DNA from: Haberlea rhodopensis
Taxonomy: Eukaryota; Streptophyta; Magnoliopsida; Lamiales; Gesneriaceae
Reading direction: 5' to 3'
DNA: 64,000 bases
NCBI GenBank assembly: GCA_907163345.1
Contig: CAJQUN010001285.1
Coordinates: 17,990 to 81,989, forward strand
Shown: positions 35,805 through 48,779 of the stretch, piece by piece
Layout of the letters: the number at the start of each line of letters is the position of its first letter
Numbering within the stretch: the first letter of the stretch is position 1
Notes under the pieces: generated by a model
What the model was told of the DNA's origin: nothing
Seen by the model: only the letters and a program-made list of their open reading frames with translations
Databases searched by the model: none
Program-made: the position numbers and the translations under genes

Positions 35805-37759
35805 TATTTAAAATTCTAAAATCATGTAAAATCAACAAAAATGTTCTTACCAAATTCAAGAAACATATAAATAAATAAATGTATGTCACTGAAATTATCA
35901 TAGTATCACTCATACTAACAACAAATGTATATTATTTCAATTAACATAAAGTTTAACTAACATGTCTAAATTTTATTTTAGCCAAAAACTTTTTAAGTTG
36001 TACAATTAACACCCAAAAGTGTCATTTCTGTGTCGGTCACGTCGATGGGTCATGTGCGACATGGGTGTCCGATTTTGAGGGGAGTATCGACACGGGTATC
36101 CGATTTTATTTTTATATTAAAATAAAGGACACGCCAAGTAGTGTGTTCGATACGTGTCCGATGAGTGTCCGAGAAGTGTCGGTCTGAGAAGTGTCCGACA
36201 CTACAACAATAATTTTTAAAAGTATCCGTACATCATAAATTATTAAAAATAATGTTTTGGCCAATATTATTTTTCAAACTATCTCATATATCAAAACATT
36301 CATTTCGGGTGAATTTGAGGTGCAACAGAGAATCGATATGATGTTACAAAATACTTGCGGGTTTGTACAAAATTCTACACCAAAAACTCGGAAAAATAGG
36401 CATCGAATTAACCAATGAAGGGAGTACATGCACAATATATTGTATAATCTTTGATAAATCTAATTAAATTGTTAATTATAGAAATCAACAATAAAAAGTG
36501 AAAGGGGAATTGTTAGGTGAGAAAGCAACCAAATTTAGTTGAAGAGTGAGAATTAAATATCACAGAGACAAAATAATAATAAATACAAGCTAGATAGATA
36601 TCATCATATTTACATTTAAGGACTGACACACAACCAGACAAGGGATTATAAGTATAATCCTTGAATTTTTTTATTGCATTTCTCCCTGAAATAACAAATA
36701 TCCCTTAAAATTGTATTTTTCACTGTCAAAATTATTTTTCTCCAAGTTTTATGCCATGATTTTTTGCCCCCCTCGTTTTAAATTCTAAATCCATTCACTT
36801 GCATATCAAGTGTCACTGAAAAAATTTGAACATTCCAAGTAGCCGTGAGGGCTCAGGGCTTTTTCTACCATAATCAAAACCACAAGCCATATGTGAAAAG
36901 AAGTAATCATATTATATAGATTTATGGGTGTGAAAGATTTATAAAAGAGAACCAATCTAAATTATTTATTACAAACCAAAACTTATAGAATCGAATGAAC
37001 TCGAATACAATGAGAATGTATTTGGATGGAACAATTTCATTTCAACAACGGATTTGAAATGACTTCAATAATTAGGAATTTCAAATATCTTGGTATTGTT
37101 AAAATATGTATTAAAATTGAAGATAGATTTGAAATCCATGGATTTTAAAACTGGCTGAACGATTAAACGAATTTGTATCAATAAGTTGAAATCTAAATCA
37201 ATCAAATTCTTCCATCCAAAGCATAATAAAAATTAAATAGATAATTCAAATTCATTTAATAATTTATTTTATTTTATAAACTCTAAAATAAATCCCTTCA
37301 ATCAAGTACTTATTTATTTGTTCTCTTCCAATTCTAAAGTCCAGAAAAGAGTCAAAATTGCGTACTTCCGAATGAAGAAAGGTATCTAAATAAAATTACC
37401 ATGAAAGGATCAAATTAGGGGTGGAACCAGAAAAACAAAATTGGGAGGACGAAATGTTTTCGATAATACTTAAGAACTAAAAAAGTGAATTTTTTATTTA
37501 TTTTAAAAATAATGGTTCATTAAAAAGTTTTGGTTTTTTGGGGGTGGGTTGGTGTACTCCCCTGCTCCTAGGTCCACCCATGAATCAAATGAAATTAAAT
37601 TCATTTGCCTTTCAAAATAAAAAAAAAAATTGATTTGTGAATATTTAAGGCCATTATAGCATCAAGTAGACCCACAATTGGCATCCCCACATTCATATGC
37701 TGCGTGTGAAGGGAGTCGTCCCCACTGTCACCCCATCAGCACACCCAACTTTTTTCCAT
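35805..37759. other. Intergenic DNA upstream of the PTM-like gene
   Basis: Mostly AT-rich. About 36030-36200 holds many scattered GTGTCCGA-type words (GTGTCCGATTTT, GTGTCCGATGAGTGTCCGAG), probably an old repeat. No coding region is recognised. Confidence 0.45.
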
Positions 37760-37904
37760 TCTAGAGAGAGATTCAACACCTATTTCTCTCTCTACTCAGA
37801 GGGCTTTTGCAGATCAATTTTGCTGGGGTTTATTCATTGGATTTTTTTTCTCGATTAATTTTCTTTTTTCTGTATTTTTTCAAGTTTCTTTATGAAATTG
37901 GAGA
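37760..37904 (+). promoter_or_regulatory. Pyrimidine-rich leader of the PTM-like gene
   Basis: CT-rich runs (CTATTTCTCTCTCTACTC, then TTTTTTTTCTCG) precede the start codon at 37905, as in many plant core promoters and 5' leaders. An ATATTTAA motif near 37643 could act as a TATA box. Transcription start is not determinable by eye. Confidence 0.4.
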
Positions 37905-40900
37905 ATGGAGTTTGTGGGAAGAAGGGTGAAGAAGGAATTCCAAGGGCACGGTACATTTTTCGGGACGGTTCAAGCATACCAACCCACCACCGGTTTCTTT
38001 AGGATCGTGTACGAAGATGGAGATTCCGAGGAATTGGAGTTTTCGGAAGTTGCTTTGCTTTTGATGTCATCGGAGCCGTTGCCGCAGCCTTCACCTCAGC
38101 CGCCGGAGTCCTCTGCCAGAAAGCGTGGGCGCAAGCCAAAGAAGCGCCGGATCATTAACGTAGGTAATAATGATGATAATTCAGTTATTAATAGTGAAAT
38201 TCGTGGTGATTTGGTCGGTGGAGGTGGTAATTCCAGTAAATTGAATTTGAATTTAAATGAAGGGTTGGATTTGAATGCTGGCGGGCTCAGTTACTTAAAA
38301 AACGGCGATCATGGGCATAATGGGATGGGTGATGGGGCTAAGCTGCATGGCTTGGATTTGAATGAGGGGTTGGATATGGAGTTGGACGAAGGGATAGATA
38401 TAAATGAGGAGGTTATCAAGGAGAGTTCATGGGCAAATAAAGTACTAATTGATTTAAATTTAGATGTAAATGAGGATTTTGAGAATTTGTCTGCTGAGAG
38501 AAAAGGTGGATTTTTGACTTGAATTTGCAATTAATGGACGATGATGCTAGTAATTTGGATGATTATGTGGGGAAATCTGGAGCACATTAAATGGTGTGTG
38601 CTGAAAGAGATGCACATATGAGGAAAGAGTTAGTGGAAAATGCTGAGGGAGTTTCAGAGAATGGGAACAGGGACATGGAGAATGTTGATTTATGCAAGGA
38701 GCAAGAAGAAGAGTACTTGTTGAAGGCTAACGGGGTTGATAATGAAAATGCAGCTGCGGAAAGTTCACTAAGGATGAAAAGGGGCAGGAAGAGAAAGGCC
38801 ACTTCAAATGATAAAATTGTATTGGCAACTCCTGAAATTGTAGAACTGGATGGTGAAACAGGCAATTTAAACTTAGAGCTGGAAAATAGAGGACAAACCC
38901 CGTTAAAAAATTGTAGTGAATCAGTTGACTGTGATAACAGAATTTCAGTTAGTGCTTCGAGAGGGAGAAGAGGTAGGAGAAGGAAAGATTTATCAGATGA
39001 TAATAAAACCTTGCCTACATCAGAGATGGGTTTGAGAAGGAGTAGCTGTAGAGCTAAAAGGGATGCACTTTCTGATCAAGATCATGTTTTTAATGCGGTA
39101 GGGTTTGATGGAGACAATTTTCAGTTCTCATCTCAAGTAGTTAGTGCCGTGTTTGACAAAAAAATCACAATGTCAGGACCTGAAAATTATGGGGGTTGCA
39201 TTCTACCACCTAAGGTGGAGTTGCCACCTTCTTCTTGCAATCTGGATCTCGATGGAGTTTCTGTATTTGATTTTCTGTCTGTTTACTCATTTTTGAGGTC
39301 ATTCAGTACTTTGTTGTTTTTAAGCCCCTTTGAACTGGATGATTTTGTTGCATCAGTTAAATCTAATGATTCAACGTCATTGTTTGATTCCATTCATGTT
39401 TCCCTTTTGAAAACAATACGGAAGTATTTGGAGGCTCTCTCTGATGAAGGTTCTGTCTCTGCATCCAATTGTCTCAGGTACTAAATTTACCCTAACTGGA
39501 TATAATGAACATTTTTTGGGTTGCTTGTTTTTTTAGCTATTTAATTTTATATGTAGGTCTCTTAATTGGGATTTTCTTGACTTGATTACGTGGCCCATGT
39601 TTGTAGTTGAGTATCTGTTATTGCACAGTCCTGGTTTTATACCGGGTCTAGATCTTTGTCATTCGAAGCTTTGTCAGAGGGATTACTACAAATTTCCTGT
39701 GTCAGCAAAGGTTGAAATAATGCGGCATCTTTGTGATGATGTGATTGAAGTGGATGCCTTTAGATCAGAGATAAACAGAAGGACTATGGCGACAGAGCAG
39801 CACACGGATTTGGATCGGAATACAAAATTTGACACTTCAAGAAAAAGAAAGCCTATAATGGATGTTGCTACCACTTCTTGCATAACAGAAGAGGATGCTG
39901 ATGAACCTACAGATTGGAACAGTGATGAATGCTACCTTTGTAAGATGGATGGGAATTTGATATGCTGTGATGGATGCCCTGCAGCATTTCATCCAAGATG
40001 TGTGGGTGTTGTCAGCAGCCTCTTGCCAGAGGGCGATTGGTATTGCCCTGAATGTGTGATTGACAAAGATAAGCCTTGGATGAAAGTAGAGAAGTCAATT
40101 CGAGGATCAGAATTGTTGGGAATGGATTCTTATGGCCGACTATATTATAGCAGCTGTGGTTACCTTTTAGTGTAAGTTCCTCTATACAAAGTTCCCCAAG
40201 AAATTATTTGAACTTTCTGTTTTCTTCTGAATACATGATCAGTAATATAAACCACTGAAATAATCTTACAAAGTTTTATGCCTAAAACTTATAGACGTGT
40301 TAGTTAATAATTTCTTGATTTGCTTGCTGTAAAAAGTGCATGTAATTGGAAAGGAAACACAACATCCCTAGCTCCTTACGCTGGACTTTTTGGGTGTTGA
40401 TTCTAGACATAGTATGGATGGCATGAACAATTTTATTGCCTTTGTTAGCCTTTTATATCCTTTCTGTTTATGCATGTGCATTAGACACTTATGGCACTAT
40501 AAGGTTCCATTTTCCCTACCCCCTATTTGGGACTCAAGCTTGGCTAACAATGATAATTATATGATTAAGTATTGGGAGAATATGTTATTCCTCTTTAATT
40601 TTTAATGATATTTGGTTTTGAAATTTTTTAGTCTATTTAACTTTTTTTTTATTTAGATAGCTGCTGTAGTCTGAGCAAGTAAGTGTGATGTGATTTTTCC
40701 TGCTCTTTTAATATTCCATGGCGGAGGTTCCTCAGCAGGTTGTTCGATGAAGAAAAGGACAATGTTTGTCCTTTCCGCCTATTGATGATGATTCATATTT
40801 GCAATGCTTGCATAGTTCTTTTGTGGTTGTGTTACTTTTCTTTGAGTTTTTGGAAAAATTGTGTGTTTGTCCCTATTAGAAAAGAACATTATATATATCT

Positions 40901-41589
40901 CGCGTAGCCTTCATGAGATCCATGCAAGTAACTTTAGTGCGCCTCTAGCGTGTCTAGTAAAGGGGAATCCTATAAATCCGTTTGTCCTTTTTTTCTCATT
41001 TGATCTTGATCTTAGTGGATCGAACATGAAACTAGTCTCGATTTGCATGACCATCAAAATTACCATGCCATTGAAGATTGCACGAGGCTTAAAATTTGTT
41101 GTAGCTTGGATACTTTATAATGGTCATTGGATTGTTTTCGAGCTTTTGTTACTTTTTTGTAGTAAGAGACATCTTTACTTTTTAAAATTCTTATCCCGAT
41201 TTTCACATAAATGACAACATTATATATTTTGGCATTTTTGCACAAGTTTTGACCAAAGTGTTTTAATGCGAATTCTTGAAGTTGCATGTAGGCCATGGGA
41301 TTGCAAATTGTTGTGTGCATGTTCAACTACGCTGAATTTCTGATTCTGTTTTGGCTTATCATATCTTTCTTTCACATGTTTTACTCGAGTGATGAAATTT
41401 TTTTTATTATCCATCGAGCATAATAAATTAATAGTGAATGTCTGCTTTGTTGAATCACTTATTGAAATGAAAGTAAAGAGCTGATTTTTCTCTTACAATT
41501 GCCTGTCAACCGTCATTTGACCAATCAATCTTTCTAGAGGTTTTATTAACAATTTGGTTGATTAATGTCATCAATGAAAATATTGAAAA

Positions 41590-41705
41590 CAGTTTTATTA
41601 ACATGTTCGAGTTTGACTCGAATTCGATAATTTTTAATTCAACCTAATATTTCTTGAGCTGATTCGAAAGGCCCGCGAGCCGACTTGATTCATTTATACC
41701 CATGG
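41590..41705. mobile_element. Short TIR-element remnant in PTM-like intron
   Basis: The end CTTGATTCATTTATACCC is the inverse of the start of the element-like stretch at 56929 (GGGGTATAGACAAATTGAATC, imperfect). The interior has TTCGAGTTTGACTCGAATTCG-type words common to that family. It is probably a fragment. Low confidence. Confidence 0.35.
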
Positions 41706-43430
41706 TCGTGAGGTAGCTGTGATTTTAGGATGAACCTATTTTCTTGGTTCTGATTATGTTGGAAGCTTCAAGCTGGTTCTCTTGTTTTTTGTCCTCATTT
41801 GCTACACGATTTTCAAAGGATTTGTGATAGAACTTTTGGTTCACTTCATAAATTGTTGGAATATAAACAAATATGTTCATATTATAGCATGGTTCTGTAA
41901 TATTTATTTCCTCGCCATGGTACTTTATCATGTAGTGCCAAAATTATGATTCTCTTATAATCATATTGTATTTTTGTGTTAGAATGTATGTTAACCTCTG
42001 CCATCTCTTACTTGCAGGCTAGAGTCATGTGATGACCAATATTCGTTTTGGTTGTACGATAGAAATGGCTTGCCGGCCCTTTTTGAAGCGTTAAAGTCAC
42101 CACATTTTCTATATGACACAATTATACATTCTATCTGTAAGCAATGGAAAATAGTTGGTGAAATTGATGGGACCAGAAATTATTTGGACATAACAAAAGA
42201 CAACTGCTTGATATGCACCCTACACCCTCAGAAACTCAAAACAATTACAAAGTTGACACTGAGAAGAAGTCTGACGAAAAGTCCATTTTAACTACTTATT
42301 CTGGTAATATAGATCTTGAAATTGCAGTGCCTGATAATGTGATTCTGGAGACTGAAAACCATACTGTAAAGACAGAAAAGAGATTGGAAAGTTCTGAAGG
42401 ATCAGCTGAAGTCTCTCAATCGGTCATAATTGATGCGTCAAAAGGTGGGTTGAATCTCTCAGATTCCAGGGAATCTGGCAAATGCTGGAGTCGATTTTAT
42501 GACATCTCCTACCTTAGTAACAAGACAAAGGAAGAAGAATCCAAATTCTGCAAATTATGGCAACACACCACTATCCATAAACAGCGGAGAAACAATTTCC
42601 CAAGTGCATCCTTGGACAAAATTTGTCAACTGTTATGAGTTTGCTCGAACGGCATCATCTGTGTTTGAAGAGTTGATATCTAAATCATCAAATAGGACTA
42701 GTGCCCCAAGATCAGTGGAAGAAATTATAGCAGGGCAACTGAAGATTGTTTCAAATAGATCTGCTGAATTTTATTGGTCAAATATTCAGAATTCAAATGT
42801 GAACTCCATGAAAGAAAAATGTGGGTGGTGCTTCTATTGCAGAGTTCCTGAAGAAGAAAAGGACTGCTTATTCATTATGAATGACCGTATTCCAGCGATA
42901 GGAAACTTTAAAGTGAGGCTTTGGGTGTCCAGTCAGGAAATAATAGGAAAAAACATCTTATTGATATCATGTGCCATATTATATGCATCGAAGATCATTT
43001 GCATGGTCTGCTGTTGGGCCCATGGTTAAATCCACATTATTCCGAGCTTTGGCGCAAATGTGTTCTTGGAGTAACCAACATTACTCCACTAAAAAAATTG
43101 TTGCTCAAGGTACATATATTTCTTCCCATAAATGTCTGTACATACTGAATCTGTGTACATTCGACTTATCTCTCTAATTAAGAAGACCTTCGTAAAAAAA
43201 ATAACATTTTGTAATTGTTTTAGCCTACGTGATGTGATTCATTGATTACCATATCTGAACGAAAAACCCATATATTTGGATTTCTATGTCAGGTCATATC
43301 TTTCACAGAGAAGAATCCTTGTAGATGTTTAGCGGATTCGTTTTTTTCTAGTAGCTCATAGAGTTGCTTTACCAGACGTGGAAAATATTTATGTTATGAA
43401 TAGTATGAGTCATTGAAAAGAAATAATCAA

Positions 43431-44658
43431 GCTAAATCTCAATCTCCCAACTCAATCCCCTTTTGAATATGGTTTTCATTCCATTATATAGAGGAGCATG
43501 TTACAATAAGAATCTCCAGGAATCAGCCTAAGAATCCATAATATTCTGCCAAATATACTAATTACCATCTATATTACAAATCAAATGATATCATATCAAA
43601 TCAAATATTAATATATATATCTAATATCCTTAACATCCCCCCTCAAATTGATGCTGGTCGATCAAAAAGCATCAATTTGTCAATCCACTGCCTCACAAGA
43701 ATCAACACACCAGTCGGGAAAATCCGTCGCAAACTCTTGTGCAAAATACGTCTCGCACCACGACAAAAGTATAAACGCACAACACCCGTGCAAGGCTAAA
43801 ACGCACAACCACCGTGCAAGGCTAAAACGCACAACCACCGTGCAAGGCTAAAACGCAACACCTATGCAAGGCTAAAACGCACAACTATCGTGCAAGGCTC
43901 AAACACACAACTACAGTGCAAGGACGCCGCAAACTCCTTGGCAAAAGTACCGATCACCACACACAAATAAGAAGAGAAGTGGTCACCCAGTCCCCAAATC
44001 GAGCAGAACCCACAAAACAAAGAATCCGCCTCCGAAAGAAAAGACAAAAAAGACACCCAGCGTGCGAACCCAAGATCGCGACGCGAAACCCAAGATTGCA
44101 CGTAGAAAGAAGCCCAAACCGCAAAGCTAGATGCAGTAAAGCCCTATCGCCGCCAGAAACCCTAGCCGCCGCAGCACCCAGAAACACAACCACTGCGTGC
44201 GTGAAACCAGAAATCGCGACATAACTGTCGCTCGCCCGAACACGAATATGCATAACCCTAAAGTGCGAGACACAATAGGGCAGAAATCCAATGAAAAACC
44301 GAAAAAAAAAATCGCAAAAGTGGAAAGCCGTCTGCCCCCAGCGCCGTTGCTGCCACCTGTGAAGAAGGCGACGAAGGCTGGGGCCAGAAGCTCGTGCGCA
44401 GCCTGAAAACCTACAAATTTTATATTTGATATGTCTCTGATATCATGTCAATAAATCTAAATCTCAATCTCCAACTCAATCCCCTTTTGAATAGGTTTTC
44501 ATTCCATTATATAGAGGAGCATGTTACAATAAAAATCTCCAGGAATCAGCCTAAGAATCCATAAGATTCTGCCAAATATACTAATTACCATCTATATTAC
44601 AAATCAAATAATATCATATCAAATCAAATATTAATATATATATCTAATGTCCTTAACA
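43431..44658 (-). mobile_element. TRIM-like LTR element in PTM-like intron
   Basis: Two ~205-213 bp direct repeats, 43431-43635 and 44446-44658, are nearly identical and on the minus strand begin TGTTAAGGA. The inner side of the right-hand copy carries a primer-binding-like TGATATCAGAGAC (about 44433-44445), and the left-hand copy is preceded by a purine tract (TTTGAGGGGGGA). The 0.8 kb interior encodes no gag or pol, so the total of ~1.2 kb fits a TRIM or miniature copia-type element. It lies antisense in the intron between 43109 and 44899 of the PTM-like gene. The outer edge of the left-hand copy is uncertain, and no target duplication was found. Confidence 0.8.
43770..43925. repeat. ~27-bp tandem repeats inside the TRIM-like element
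   Basis: Units of the type AAAACGCACAACCACCGTGCAAGGCT repeat about five to six times with degeneration at the right end. Nothing suggests a coding role. Confidence 0.85.
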
Positions 44659-47600
44659 CAAATCTCCTGTTTGGAGATTGGAATTGCATTGGATTGCATT
44701 CTACAAGGAGATTTCTAAATTTTCTTTGAAAAGATTCTATTGGTTTCTATAGTAAAAGGAAAATGAATTTGTATGTTGGACGTTGATAAAAGTCTCCACG
44801 TCTGGGACTCTGAAAACTTCTGATTTGAACTGGTCTTTGTTCTTTTCCAGTCCTCAGTTTTCAACATTGAAACATTTTATCTTGGACTCTGCTACCAGGT
44901 AGAGGCAAATTTGAATCGGTTATCACTCTCTACGGGCTGGCGACAGAACGTCGATACTGTTGCAACGATGGGTTCTGCTTCCCATATCGTGATGAGTTCA
45001 TCCAGAGTTTCTTCGAAACATGGAATCAGAAGGAAAGGAGTCAATAGTTCAGAGCGTCAGACTACCCCATCTTCTAATGCCATGACTGGGCTAACTTTAT
45101 TCTGGTGGAGGGGTGGAAGGGGTTCACGTGGACTTTTCAATTGGAAGGTTTTGCCTCGCCCTTTGGTTTCCAAAGCTGCCAGACAAGGTAAAAACATTTA
45201 TTATTTTTTCGTACAAAACTTGTAAGCCTTGTGAATTTTATAGTTGTCTGGTCGCACTATAAACTTGAAATGTTACAGGTGGATGCAAGAAGATAACAGG
45301 CATTCTATATCCAGAAGTTGGAGAATATGCCAAGAGGACTAAATGCGATGCGTGGCGAGCAGCTGTTGAAACATCAAGAAGCGTGGAGCAACTTGCTCTT
45401 CAGGTATATCTCTCATACTCTATTTTCTAATTCTAATAGGCTTGTTACCCACCTTTTCTTTCAGCAGCAGGACAACCACATATAGACTGCTGAGGGTCCT
45501 CTAGACAACTTTTCCTTGAGATTTAGTTTTTTTCACTAACTTTCGGCTTCGGTCAAATTGCGTTAAAACTCATACTTGTGATAGTCATAGTTTTTAGCTT
45601 GTGGTGTATATAGGGAAAGTATACTCTGATCAACCATTACTCATAGGAGAGGGAAGGGAGTGGAGAGTAGCCTTAGCAAATTATTGTTATATAATGGAAG
45701 GAATGTACATGAATATTATTTTCAGGTTAGAGAGCTTGATGCAAACATCAGATGGGATGATATTTTCCAAACTAGCCTTCTATCAAAGATGGACAAGGAA
45801 TCCAAAAAATCTGCCAGATCATTTAAAAAGGTTATTATTCGCAGAAAATGCTCTGAGGGGACAGTGGTCAGGTATCTTTTAGATTTTGGCAAAAGAAGAT
45901 TTATCCCTGATATTGTCGTGAGACATGGAACCATACTCGAAGATTCATCAAGTGAAAGGAAGAAATATTGGCTGGAAGAGTCACATATACCATTACGCCT
46001 TTTGAAAAATTTTGAAGAGAAAAGAATCGCTCGTAAGTCCAATAAGATGAGTTCTGGAAAACTTCGTGAGAGCGGTAGAGTAATGCAGAAGCCATTCAAG
46101 GAAAGGGGATTTTCATACCTTTTCTCAAGAGCGGAGAGATTGGAGAATTATCAGTGTCTGCACGGTAACAAAGATGTCCTCACTTGGTATGTGTGACTTC
46201 TATTGTATATTCATAGTCCGAATGAGAACATGGCAATCTTGTTATTACTATTGTAAGGAGATTCGAGAGGAAAACTTGCAACTTTGTTTTTTGAATTTAT
46301 GACCAGAGTACTGACTTTGATTTGTTGTATAGAAATAAACTATTTGTAGTAGTTTCAGGCGATGGAAAGAACAAACATTACTTAGTGAGATTCTTTGCTC
46401 ATAGACTAGTTTACCTTTGTGTCCAAGACATGTTTGCCTATGTGATTGTTTTGCTTGTAAATATCACTTCTTGGTTGAATTGGCAGTGACCAGATTATTC
46501 CTCTGTGTGCAGGGAAGCAGTAAGCTGCCAGTATTGCAAAGGTAAATGCTCTTCATTCACTTTGGTTTCTTCTTGTTGACCCATGCGTTTCTTTGTGGAT
46601 GATAGTTTTGTAATGTTAAATGACTGTTGCATTTGCCTTATTTAGTTTGTTAGTCTTGTTAATGTTGGAAGCCAATAGTTGAAAACATTTGTATCCACTG
46701 GCCACCATACCTTCCTATAATCTTTCTGCCGTTAAAAACCCTCCGTTCTTGTATGATTTCTGATTTTCATAGTTCGTAGATAGAAATGTTGTGCTGTGGA
46801 GGGGAGTTCATATTCCAATGCATAAAATAGCAGTGGCACTGAATGCAAGTCATACATATTATTTGATGTGGTCCCATATTTCTTATCTTATGCCAAACTT
46901 GTCTTTCTTTAATTAAAAAACATGGGGTTTTAAAATTTGCCACCCCTTCATTGGGAATACCATGAGAAATTGAAATTCTATTTTGTCCAATTGATACTGG
47001 CCCTTGTGTGGTTGTATTTGAGTTATGAACGTCATGTCGCCATTTGGTTGGCATTTCGGACCGGCATTTTTCCATTCAAAAGTTCCAACTGTATCTGTAT
47101 CAACTTTAAACTTTCATTCATGACGGCTGTCAAACTCAATTTTCTCATTGTCGCTACATTATTCCTGAGAACTGTACACCATAAAACTAGCTTCTTAATT
47201 GTAGAATATCTCACTTATATCGAAGAACCAAACCAAACACACTTTCAGTGTTGCATGTTTGATACGTGTGGCCATTACTTTTTTTTTTTTTCCCCTGTAT
47301 GTATGTATAACTTCTACTCGTTTTATAGTTGGATGACTTTTCAGGTTTTTTTCATAAAAGGCATGTTCAAAAATCTTTTGGTTCTACCACTGACAATCCC
47401 ATATATACTTGTCATAAATGCCGGGATGGGGAGTTTGTGAAAAGTGATGTAACAAAGGGAAAACCTTGGTTGCCCAAACCTACCAATGCTTCCAAACAAC
47501 TGAAGTTGGTACACTCTGGGAAAAGGAAAAGGCTGGGGAAAGAAAAACCACCAGTTAAGTCTAAAAAGTCGAAAAGGGCTCCGTTGATTATAACTTTGCG

Positions 47601-48779
47601 ACGTTCTGCTAGGAATGCTGAACGAATGTCAAAGCTGTCGTCGCAGAATACCAAGGTGAAAAAAGGCAAGAAGAAAAAACACGCTAAATCCAAAAAGGGC
47701 AAGTTGAAGAAGCTGAACAGTGGTTGTTGGCAGAAGAAGAGGACACCTGTTAATAGCAGTTACTGGATGAATGGTCTGCTATTGTCAAGAATACCAGATG
47801 ATGAAAGATTGATGCAGTTCCGGAATAAAAATCTTCTCGTGCTTGATGGAGAGGTGTCTTCGGACATGGATAAACCAAAATGCAGTCTTTGCTGTGAATT
47901 AGAATATACACCTAAACTGGCTTATGTGGCATGCGAAATTTGTGGAGGTAAAGATCTAAAATTATGTTAACTGTTAGCTTGAGAAACAATTTTGCTTAAC
48001 TGTCTGCACCCAATAAATGGTTTGTGTTTTGGCCAATGGCCCTGTTCAAGTTCCAGGTATTGTCAAAGCAGCCTTATTAAAACAAGTATTGTTTTGTCAA
48101 TGGAATATAATCCTCTTTCATTGAGGCCTTTAAATTCTCTCAAGCTGATTTTTTTTTTCTTGTCGCCTCTCAGCAGATTGGTTTCATGGAGATGCTTTGG
48201 ATCTCAGTGCTGATAAAATTTTAAATCTTATCGGCTTTAAGTGTAACAAGTGTCTTAATAAGGCACCTCCTGTCTGCCCCTATAATTTTCCACCCGGATT
48301 CAACAGGACTGAACCAATGCTCGAAATATAATACCGAGATGGGGTGCACGGAAGAAGATTATAAGGATTTTCCTCTCCCATATGACAGACCAGCGGATCT
48401 AAAAATTTGGTCTGATGATGGAGTGAACAATGTACCATTGACTCTCATCTTTGAGAAGCAGTCACCTGGATTGATTCATGAGTCAGACCAGAAAAAGAAA
48501 GACTTGGTGCTAGATGAGAAGATGTTACGGAGCAATGGTTCTGTTGAAGGAAGAAAGCAAGAGGTCTTCAGTGCTGTTGAAACTGAGCCTGCGATTTCCT
48601 TTTCCGACCTGATTGATAAAGAAGCTGAATTTTCACCATTAATGAATAACCTTGTGGAGAACAGTTTGACAAACAATAAACTAGAACCTGTGGAAAATGG
48701 ACCTCTATCTAACTCCCATGAGTTGTCCCAAAAGCAGCCAGGTGATATAGTGTATGTTGGGAGAGGAAAACGTAGATAA

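Larger units (their letters stand above)
37905..48779 (+). pseudogene. PTM-like DDT/PHD-finger regulator, frames disrupted
   Basis: Nine exons with canonical borders: 37905-39477, 39557-40171, 42018-43109, 44899-45187, 45279-45403, 45726-46186, 46513-46541, 47345-47947 and 48177 onward. The product resembles plant DDT-domain/PHD proteins related to PTM (chloroplast-to-nucleus signalling) and its nuclear paralogues. Features in order are a Tudor/agenet-like start (MEFVGRRVKKEF), a KRGRKPKKRR-type basic patch, a DDT domain across exons 1-2, a PHD finger (CYLCKMDGNLICCDGC, about 39930-40060), a conserved middle, a Lys-rich stretch and a second C-rich finger in the last exons (CELEYTPKL, DWFHGD). 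Damage: frameshift in a T-run near 38513, in-frame TAA at 38588-38590, exon 3 needing four frame segments (shifts near 42210, 42490, 42930), and a frame change after 48290. Neighbouring FY and the 169-residue gene have clean frames, arguing against pervasive sequencing error, but assembly indels remain possible. Confidence 0.72.

Noticed and set aside
36030..36200. GTGTCCGA-rich block as a regulatory array upstream of the PTM-like gene
   Set aside because: Spacing is irregular and it is 1.7 kb from the gene; more like an old repeat. No support for regulation.
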